Notes under the pieces: generated by a model | Database searches by the model: none | What the model saw: only the letters and a program-made list of their open reading frames with translations | Told to the model about the DNA's origin: nothing | Position numbers and translations under genes: made by a program | Shown here: piece after piece, positions 58,574 through 64,000 of the stretch | How the letters are laid out: each line of letters starts with the position of its first letter | Position numbering within the stretch: the stretch's first letter is position 1 | Assembly: GCF_000194155.1 (NCBI RefSeq) | Contig: NZ_GL877881.1 | Coordinates: 417,846-481,845, forward strand | Source: Saccharopolyspora spinosa NRRL 18395 | GTDB lineage: Bacteria; Actinomycetota; Actinomycetes; Mycobacteriales; Pseudonocardiaceae | Length of the DNA stretch: 64,000 nucleotides | Reading direction: 5' to 3'

Positions 58574-59844
58574 ACTGTCCGCTCCCTGTTCCCGGAATCC
58601 CCGCGCAGTCGGCCGGTTGCGGTCTCGTAGCCCTCGGAGGCGGACAGTTCCACCCACTGGTCCAGCGCGCCGGTCAGGTTGCGCTCCCGGTGGACGCCGT
58701 TCCATTCCACGCCGTTGACGCAGCGGCGGGCGAAAGTTACGGCAGCGGCGGTGATGTCGTCGAAGATGGTCGTCAACGCGTCCAGGATGACCGGCTCCAT
58801 CACGTTGAGCTCGAGTTCGCCGGCCGCGACGGCACAGTCCACCGTGTGGCTCTGGCCCCGGACCCGATAGCTGAGCTGCATGACGTACTCGGGGATCACC
58901 GGGTTGACCTTGGCAGGCATGATGGATGACCCGGCCTGCACGGCCGGGATCGTGAGGTCACCGAATCCGCCGTGCGGGCCGGACGAGAGAATCCGCAAGT
59001 CGGCGGCGATCTTGGCCATGCCGATCGCGGCACGAGTTCCGGCCGCGGCGATCTCGGAGTACGGGTCGAGGTGCGCCAAGCTGTCGTAGCGGTTCTCCGC
59101 GCTGGTGACCGGACGCCCGGTCAGCGTGGCCAGCACCTCGGCGCACCGCTCGCCGAACCCCTCCGGGGCCCCGATACCGGTGCCGACCGCGGTCGCCCCG
59201 ATCGGGACCGCACTCAGCCCTGCGGCAGCGTTCGCAAGCCCGGCCGTGACGCGGCTGATCGCCGCGGCGTGGCCCCGGTGGGTGTCCCCGGCGGTGAGGG
59301 CCACCGCGTCCTGCAGGCAAGTGCGTCCGAGGTGCGGCGTCTGGTCGAACTCGGCTGCCTTGCGCTCGAATGCGACGGACAGCTCGCGCAACGCCGCAAC
59401 GGGTGCCTCGACGAGTTCGAGGATCGTCAGCGCCATCGCAGTGGGGTAGGTGTCGTTCGTCGACTGCGACGCGTTGACGTGGTCGTTCGGGTGGACCGTG
59501 ACCCCGGCGATGGTGCTCGCCCGCGCCGCGAGCACCTCGTTGATGTTCATGTTCGCGGTGGTCCCGCCGCCGCCGTGCACCAGCGGGGTCGGGAACTGGT
59601 CGGCGTGCTCGCCCGCGATGATCTCTCGGCACGCGGCGACGATGGCATCGCAGCGCGCCTCGTCGAGCACACCTGACGCGTAGTTGACCCGTGCGGCCGC
59701 GAGCTTGACCCGGGCGTAGTTGTGCACGAACGGCATCAAGTCACCGAAGGCGCGGCCACGCACCGGGAAGTTCTTCACACCCAGCTCCGTCTGGGGCCCG
59801 TAAAGCTGATCTCGGGACGTCGTGGCGTCCACGTCGGCAGTCAT
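58570..59844 (-). CDS. Aspartase/fumarase-superfamily lyase
   Basis: A 424-residue class II fumarase/aspartase. GGGGTTANMNINEVLAARA, the THR-type catalytic region DTHRGHAAAISR, HPNDHVNASQSTNDTYPTAM and the signature GSSIMPAKVNPVIPE are present. Aspartate ammonia-lyases have this layout, but C-N lyases for other N-substituted aspartates share it. The C-terminus is a little short (family about 460-470). ATG 59844 is followed by good homology; the ribosome site GAGGAG is about 12 bases away, rather far. First gene of the lyase operon, divergent from the IclR regulator. Confidence 0.87.
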   Translation of the reverse strand: MTADVDATTSRDQLYGPQTELGVKNFPVRGRAFGDLMPFVHNYARVKLAAARVNYASGVLDEARCDAIVAACREIIAGEHADQFPTPLVHGGGGTTANMNINEVLAARASTIAGVTVHPNDHVNASQSTNDTYPTAMALTILELVEAPVAALRELSVAFERKAAEFDQTPHLGRTCLQDAVALTAGDTHRGHAAAISRVTAGLANAAAGLSAVPIGATAVGTGIGAPEGFGERCAEVLATLTGRPVTSAENRYDSLAHLDPYSEIAAAGTRAAIGMAKIAADLRILSSGPHGGFGDLTIPAVQAGSSIMPAKVNPVIPEYVMQLSYRVRGQSHTVDCAVAAGELELNVMEPVILDALTTIFDDITAAAVTFARRCVNGVEWNGVHRERNLTGALDQWVELSASEGYETATGRLRGDSGNRERTV

Positions 59845-59937
59845 CGGCCGTCCACTCTCCTCGTCTAAGCGACCTGCACCCGCAGTTGTTCGCAGTACCG
59901 CAACGCTAAGCACGCCCTACCTGAACGGTCCACAGAC

Positions 59938-59954
59938 GTTGCTTTCAGAGCAAC
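59938..59954. promoter_or_regulatory. Probable IclR operator, copy 1
   Basis: GTTGCTTTCAGAGCAAC, six-base arms around five bases, in the AT-richer gap between the divergent lyase and regulator genes. Same 17-bp frame as copy 2 (GTTG-N9-CAAC). Confidence 0.6.
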
Positions 59955-60002
59955 ATATAAACGGCCGCGAACTGGGTAAACTCAAGTGCGAATGATCAAG
60001 AT

Positions 60003-60019
60003 GTTGTCAATACAGCAAC
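60003..60019. promoter_or_regulatory. Probable IclR operator, copy 2
   Basis: GTTGTCAATACAGCAAC, 65 bases (about six helical turns) from copy 1 and just before the regulator start, consistent with autoregulation by a tetrameric IclR protein. Confidence 0.6.
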
Positions 60020-60026
60020 ACGTGAG

Positions 60027-60830
60027 ATGATTTGCGGCATGGCATCTGGAGCGGAACGCGTCGCCGAGCTTCTACTGGCCTTCGGCGTCGGGGGCGCCGG
60101 GAACGACCACGGAGTGAGCGACCTCGCTCGGGCCGTCGGGCGGGAGAGAAGCCAGGTCTCCCGGATGCTCAAGGCGCTCGAACGCGGCGGCCTGGTCGAA
60201 CAAGATCCTCAGACCAAGCGCTACCGGTTGGGATGGACCCTGCTGGTGCTGGCTTCCAGCGCGGGAGACACGGCGCTGCTGCGCGCGGCCCGCCCCGCGC
60301 TCCGCGGGATCGTGGCACGCACCGGCGAGGTGGCGTTGCTGTCCGTACAACGGGGAAACCGATCGTTCACCGTCCTGCGCGAGGAATCCACCCAATCCCT
60401 TCGAGCCGGCGGGTGGGTGGGGCGAAGCTCCCCAATGCACTGCACAGCATCCGGGCGGGCTCTGCTGTTCGACTCCGACGACGAGCTGGTCGAAGCACTC
60501 ACCGAAGAGGACCTCCGAATGCCGATCTCCGGCCCAGCGGCGCCCCGGACCCTCGACGAACTTCTGGAGCGACTGCACGCCGAGCGCTTCATGGGCTACG
60601 CGATGGCCAGCGAGGAAGTGGAAATCGGTCTGACGTCGGTCGGCGTCCCGATCCGCGACCACACGGGCGAGCTGACCGCCGTCATCAACATCTCCGGTCC
60701 CACATCACGCCTGATCGGCAGGATCGACGAATCGGTCCGCCGACTCCGAGTCGCGGCCACGGCGATCGAGAACGCCCTGAAACAGCCATACGGAAAGAAA
60801 GCCGGGTCGCCCGCCCGGCTAGGCGACTGA
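60027..60830 (+). CDS. IclR-family regulator
   Basis: A 267-residue regulator. N-terminal winged helix: VAELLLAFG, GVSDLARAVGRERSQVSRML and DPQTKRYRLGW. C-terminal ligand-binding GAF-like domain: MHCTASGRALLF (the conserved CTASGRAL), SVGVPIRDHTGELTAVINIS. Start ATG 60027 or 60039 (MASGAERV); neither has a strong ribosome site. Divergent from the lyase operon, with two 17-bp inverted repeats between them. Confidence 0.9.
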   Translation: MICGMASGAERVAELLLAFGVGGAGNDHGVSDLARAVGRERSQVSRMLKALERGGLVEQDPQTKRYRLGWTLLVLASSAGDTALLRAARPALRGIVARTGEVALLSVQRGNRSFTVLREESTQSLRAGGWVGRSSPMHCTASGRALLFDSDDELVEALTEEDLRMPISGPAAPRTLDELLERLHAERFMGYAMASEEVEIGLTSVGVPIRDHTGELTAVINISGPTSRLIGRIDESVRRLRVAATAIENALKQPYGKKAGSPARLGD

Positions 60831-61270
60831 ACCACCGACCAGGATCCATCCCCCGGGAACGACCTCGAACACTCTGGAGCGGCCCCGGATCGCCAGGACC
60901 TATCTCCTTATTTCTTGCTCCGCGCCAAGTCCAGCGTCGTCGGCGGACAACCGCGAACAGAGCCGAAGGTCGTTGATGTTCAGCGGTATCGGGGCCGATC
61001 GGGTGCGTAGGACGTAGCGACGCCGGCAACTGCAAGCGAATTGCGGAGCCCGCAACTCGGGGTCTGACGGTGCCAACTGTTCCTACATCGAGTAGCCGGA
61101 AAGGGAACCGTCACCGGCACCGGGTCTGTCGTCGGTCCGCCGGATTTTGGCGTACTGCCCAAACAGATGCAGGTGCTCTTGGAACGCTGATCGTGACGGA
61201 AAGTCGTTTGGGGTTGAACCGTCACGCTAAGGTACGGGCGGACGCCCCGTGACGAAGAACGGAGTACCTG
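60831..61270. other. Gap without a recognisable gene
   Basis: 440 bases upstream of the methyltransferase. No family motif was found on either strand. Its last 60 bases presumably hold the methyltransferase promoter. Confidence 0.4.
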
Positions 61271-62062
61271 GTGGCTAATAGCGCTGACATCGACTACACC
61301 GCACCGTCATCGCCGCGAATCTGGAACTACTGGCAGGGTGGGAAGGACTACTACGCCGTCGACCGGGCTGCGGGGGACGAGTGGATTGCGCTCCAGCCGG
61401 AGATCGTGCAGATTGCCAAGGAATCCCGGCAGTTTTTGATGAGGGCGGTGCACTATCTTGCAGCTGAGGCCGGTGTCCGTCAGTTCCTCGATATCGGGAC
61501 GGGGCTGCCGACGCTGCAGAACACCCACGAGGTGGCCCAGGCGGTCGCGCCGGAATCGAGGGTCGTCTACGTCGACAACGACCCGCTGGTGCTGACGCAC
61601 GCCCGAGCATTGCTGACCAACACCACTGACGCGGGCGTGACCGCCTTCGTGGACGCTGACTACCACGAGCCCGAGGTGATCGTTTCGGATGCCCGGTCCA
61701 CGCTGAACTTCACGCAGCCGATCGCGGTGATGTTCATGGGCGTGCTCGGGCATGTCCCCGAGTTCGAGGGGGCGTTGTCGATTACGCGCCAGGTGATGGC
61801 AGCGGTTCCGTCCGGCAGCTACTTCGTGTTGTGGGAGAACACCAACTTCAGCGAGACGGCGCGCAAAGCCGCTGAGAAGTACGCGAAGAGCGGCGCGGTC
61901 CCGTACCGGCTGTGCTCGGTGGAGCAGGTGACGAAGTTCTTCGACGGGCTGGAGTTGGTCGGTCCTGGTCTGACCCCGATCAACCACTGGCGGCTTGGCG
62001 CTGACCAGACCGACGCGGGAGAGCCGTTGGACGCCTACGGCGCGATAGGCCGCAAGCCGTAG
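61271..62062 (+). CDS. DUF574 S-adenosyl methyltransferase-like protein
   Basis: A 263-residue protein of the Methyltransf_19/DUF574 family, abundant in actinomycetes. SSPRIWNYWQGGKDYYAVDR is the family start, QFLDIGTGLPTLQNTHEVAQ the SAM-binding motif I, VVYVDNDPLVLTHARALL motif II and YGAIGRKP the typical end. Substrate unknown. GTG 61271 with GGAG six bases upstream. A C-terminal fragment of a paralogue lies at 12089-12253. Such genes often stand near Scr1/DUF397 pairs, one of which is found 1.5 kb downstream. Confidence 0.9.
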   Translation: MANSADIDYTAPSSPRIWNYWQGGKDYYAVDRAAGDEWIALQPEIVQIAKESRQFLMRAVHYLAAEAGVRQFLDIGTGLPTLQNTHEVAQAVAPESRVVYVDNDPLVLTHARALLTNTTDAGVTAFVDADYHEPEVIVSDARSTLNFTQPIAVMFMGVLGHVPEFEGALSITRQVMAAVPSGSYFVLWENTNFSETARKAAEKYAKSGAVPYRLCSVEQVTKFFDGLELVGPGLTPINHWRLGADQTDAGEPLDAYGAIGRKP

Positions 62063-62166
62063 TGGCGTGGTGTCGCCTGCCGCTGAGCCGGCCTTTTCCT
62101 GGTGGCAGGGCGTTTTCTCTCGATGCCCGATGAGAGAAGGATTCTGTCTGTGAGCCGAAAGCATCG

Positions 62167-62532
62167 GTGTCCCTTTCCGGCCCCGTCGGGAGCTGGCCGG
62201 TCCCTTCGGGGCAGATCGACGATTCGCCCCAACTGCTCCCAGGCGAAGCCCTCCGCCGAGGACACGACGCACGCGTGGGCCATTCCTTGGGGATTTTCCT
62301 GCTCCTCGCCGTCCTGTGCGTGCTCGTTGTCGCGGTTCTTGCTTCCCGTCGGCGGCCGGCCAGGCTTTCCCCGAATAGCGTTAGCTCTGTGCGCACCGGG
62401 CCACCACCCGGTGATCGCGGCGAAGAATTCGGGTGGGTGTTATCGGTTTCTCGTAGTGGACTGGCGCCATCGCAGCTCAGGCTGCAGGACGAGGGGAACT
62501 GCCAAGGCGGGTTGACCTTTCAGGCGGCCTAG
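62167..62532 (+). CDS. Possible small membrane protein
   Basis: GTG 62167 opens a 121-codon frame with one clear TM helix (LGIFLLLAVLCVLVVAVLAS) followed by basic residues. The last 30 or so codons run antisense into the end of the LacI-like gene, which argues against the full length being real. No homology is recognised and the ribosome site is weak. Confidence 0.3.
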   Translation: MSLSGPVGSWPVPSGQIDDSPQLLPGEALRRGHDARVGHSLGIFLLLAVLCVLVVAVLASRRRPARLSPNSVSSVRTGPPPGDRGEEFGWVLSVSRSGLAPSQLRLQDEGNCQGGLTFQAA

Positions 62533-63345
62533 CAAGAGGTCGACTGCCCTGAGGGCGAGTTCTTCCAGAACGAGATCGACCGCGGTGATCGGTGGGTTGT
62601 TGGCGCGGGTGAATTCGCTGTCGGTGAGGGAGGCGACCATCAGGTCGTCCGGAACGTTCATTCCAGCCATCTCGGCAGCCTGGGCGGCACCGGATGCGAA
62701 TCGGCTGGCAGCGGCCACGATGGCGTCCGGCGGCCGGTTTCCGGCCAAGATAGGTGCGATGAAGCGCACCGCCCCGTCAACGCCTTCTCCTTCGTAGAGC
62801 GCATGTTGTTGCGGTCGCATCCGATGCTTGCGCGCCCACGCGCGGTATGCCTCGGTTGACCTGCAGTTCCACGCGTTGTCCTCGGTTCCGGTGAGAAGCA
62901 TGACGCGACGCGCGCCCTCGGCTCGCAATCTATCGAGGAGCCCGGTCACCGCGGCGCGGTGGCCGAGCGTGACCGACCACGCGAAGTCGGGACGGTCGGG
63001 ATCTTCGTCGACAGTTACCACGGGGACATTGCGGCGCATCAATTCCCCGAGCACCTTGTCGTCCCCGTAGGGGTGCGCCACGATGCAGCCATCCATCGGC
63101 ACGCGTTGCCCCGCAGGATCAAGCATGTCGGGAACGTGGATGAGCCCCAGGTTGCGCTCCAGCACTGTCGTGGCGATGGCGCCGGCCAGCCGGTTGAACG
63201 TTTGAGAGCCGGCCAGCGATCCATGCACGGCATCCCGGGGCCGCAAGATCAAGCCGTTGATGCCGGACCGCCCTGTTCGCAGCGACCGAGCGTGCGGGTC
63301 AGCGCCGTAGCCCAATTCGTCGACTGCTTCCAGCACGCGCTGGCA
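62440..63345 (-). pseudogene. LacI-family regulator lacking its DNA-binding N-terminus
   Basis: The frame has a complete periplasmic-binding-protein-like sensor domain (GINGLILRPRDA, DGCIVAHPYGDDKVLGELMR, VMLLTGTEDNAWNCRSTEAY, AVDLVLEELALRAVDLLLGR) and the hinge region CQRVLEAVDELGYGADPHA-R. The roughly 35 residues of the helix-turn-helix that should precede it are missing. At about 63345 the sequence switches to an unrelated fragment on the other strand, so this is a recombination breakpoint. Confidence 0.8.
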
Positions 63346-63524
63346 CGCTCGTCGCCCTCGGCTGGATCTCCCTCGACGACGCCACCACCATCGCAATCAT
63401 CACCGCCGTGGCAGCGCTGGCCTCCGTCGCGCTCAACTTCTGCCACTTCGCGGGGATGCCACGCTCCGCGATGACCTGCATGAACTGTGCGCCGGTCGGG
63501 GGCATGTGCTCCACCTTTCTCTAA
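63345..63524 (+). pseudogene. Fragment of a small holin-like membrane protein
   Basis: The frame TLVALGWISLDDATTIAIIT ... AVAALASVALNF has a hydrophobic helix of the phage holin-like kind and ends at TAA 63522-63524. It starts abruptly at the LacI breakpoint with no start codon or ribosome site. Confidence 0.4.
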
Positions 63525-63764
63525 TTTGCATCGACCTACGCCGGAGCGATCAGCTACGACTACACGCTCCTGACCATCCCCTCGCCTGGGTCCACGCCTG
63601 ACCTGGAGTTCGTCTACGTCGAGTCCTTCGACGATGCCCGATACCTGGACAGTAAAGACGCTGTGAGCGCCTACGTTAGTTTGTGGAGCAGGCTGCAAGC
63701 CGCCGCTCTCGGGCCGAAGGAGTCGCTTGACCTGCTCGGGGCGGTGGCGAAGCAGTTCAGCTAA
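63525..63764 (+). pseudogene. C-terminal fragment of an XRE/Scr1-type regulator (DUF5753)
   Basis: Frame YAGAISYDYTLLTIPSPGST, then DLEFVYVESFDDARYLDSKD and RLQAAALGPKESLDLLGAVA is the C-terminal end of DUF5753 (Scr1) regulators, which normally follow an N-terminal XRE helix-turn-helix. Everything before is missing. It is 23 bases upstream of a DUF397 gene, the normal partner. Confidence 0.75.
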
Positions 63765-63787
63765 CCGCAACGAAAGGTCCAAAACCG

Positions 63788-63997
63788 ATGCAGAACATGC
63801 CCGACTTCGCGGGCGCTCAGTGGTTCAAGAGCACCCGGTCCCAGACGCAGAACGCCTGCGTTGAGGCGGCGCTCATCCCCGGCTTTACCGGGGTCCAGGA
63901 CACCAAAGACCCGGAGCGCAAGGACCGCCTCGTCTTCGATTCGAAGCAGTGGCAAGCGTTCATCGCGAACGTGAAGGCAGGTAACGCGGACCTGTGA
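63788..63997 (+). CDS. DUF397-domain protein
   Basis: A 69-residue protein: FAGAQWFKSTRSQTQNACVE matches the W-x-K-S-S-x-S-x-x-x-G-x-C-V-E pattern of DUF397, followed by VQDTKDPERKDRLVFDSKQW (the DSKxP/L-F region). GAAAGG lies before ATG 63788. DUF397 proteins are small partners of Scr1-type XRE regulators; here the regulator gene is only a fragment, so this gene may be orphaned. It appears complete. Confidence 0.88.
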   Translation: MQNMPDFAGAQWFKSTRSQTQNACVEAALIPGFTGVQDTKDPERKDRLVFDSKQWQAFIANVKAGNADL

Positions 63998-64000
63998 GTC

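Overview
The window is GC-rich (third codon positions almost all G or C), uses many GTG and TTG starts, and carries families typical of actinomycetes: S-adenosyl methyltransferases of the DUF574 type, Scr1/DUF397 regulator pairs, FCD-type GntR regulators and DUF4157 proteins. I infer a member of the Pseudonocardiales (Saccharopolyspora-like); no rRNA or other diagnostic marker is present. I saw no tRNA, rRNA or CRISPR array.

Layout. (1) 1-740: end of a secreted nuclease-like phosphodiesterase. (2) 0.8-12.0 kb: the most interesting locus. A siderophore-type ABC importer, a TIM-barrel enzyme, a SagB-type dehydrogenase, a hydrolase-YcaO fusion, a leader-peptide-binding protein and a 34-residue Ser/His/Asn-rich precursor peptide are encoded leftward; an MFS exporter is divergent. 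Three 15-bp Fur-family (probably Zur) boxes lie in front of the importer, the precursor and the exporter. I read this as a metal-regulated azole RiPP pathway with its own export and re-uptake, i.e. a candidate ribosomal metallophore. (3) 12.4-20.7 kb: two oxidoreductases, then a GntR-controlled sugar-acid locus (mannonate dehydratase, mannitol dehydrogenase-type reductase, MFS, Zn-dehydrogenase) whose transporter and 2-keto-3-deoxygluconate kinase are broken. (4) 20.8-34.4 kb: exopolysaccharide locus with a degenerate Wzz/BY-kinase, a frameshifted flippase, CDP-alcohol transferase plus cytidylyltransferase, beta-helix and beta-propeller secreted proteins, two GT4 glycosyltransferases, an O-antigen ligase/polymerase and a priming phosphotransferase. 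(5) 35-40 kb: PadR-DoxX, a MntP-like protein, a HEPN-protein pair and a gene-free stretch full of repeats. (6) 40-48 kb: one leftward block: glucarate-branch enzymes (KdgD, 2,5-dioxovalerate dehydrogenase), an ABC importer, an M24-family enzyme and RidA. (7) 48-54 kb: hypervariable segment with integrase and transposase scraps, an MFS transporter and a DUF4157 protein ending in a deaminase toxin domain that has been frameshifted by an 11-bp tandem duplication. (8) 54-60.8 kb: TetR plus a small membrane protein, and an IclR-controlled aspartase-type lyase / MFS / MmgE-PrpD locus that preserves the scar of a collapsed duplication. (9) 60.8-64 kb: DUF574 methyltransferase, a 5'-truncated LacI regulator abutting other gene fragments, and a DUF397 protein.

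Several genes are interrupted by single indels (flippase, beta-propeller) and might be sequencing errors. Others (11-bp duplication, internal deletions, chimeric lyase/MFS scrap) look like real mutational events.
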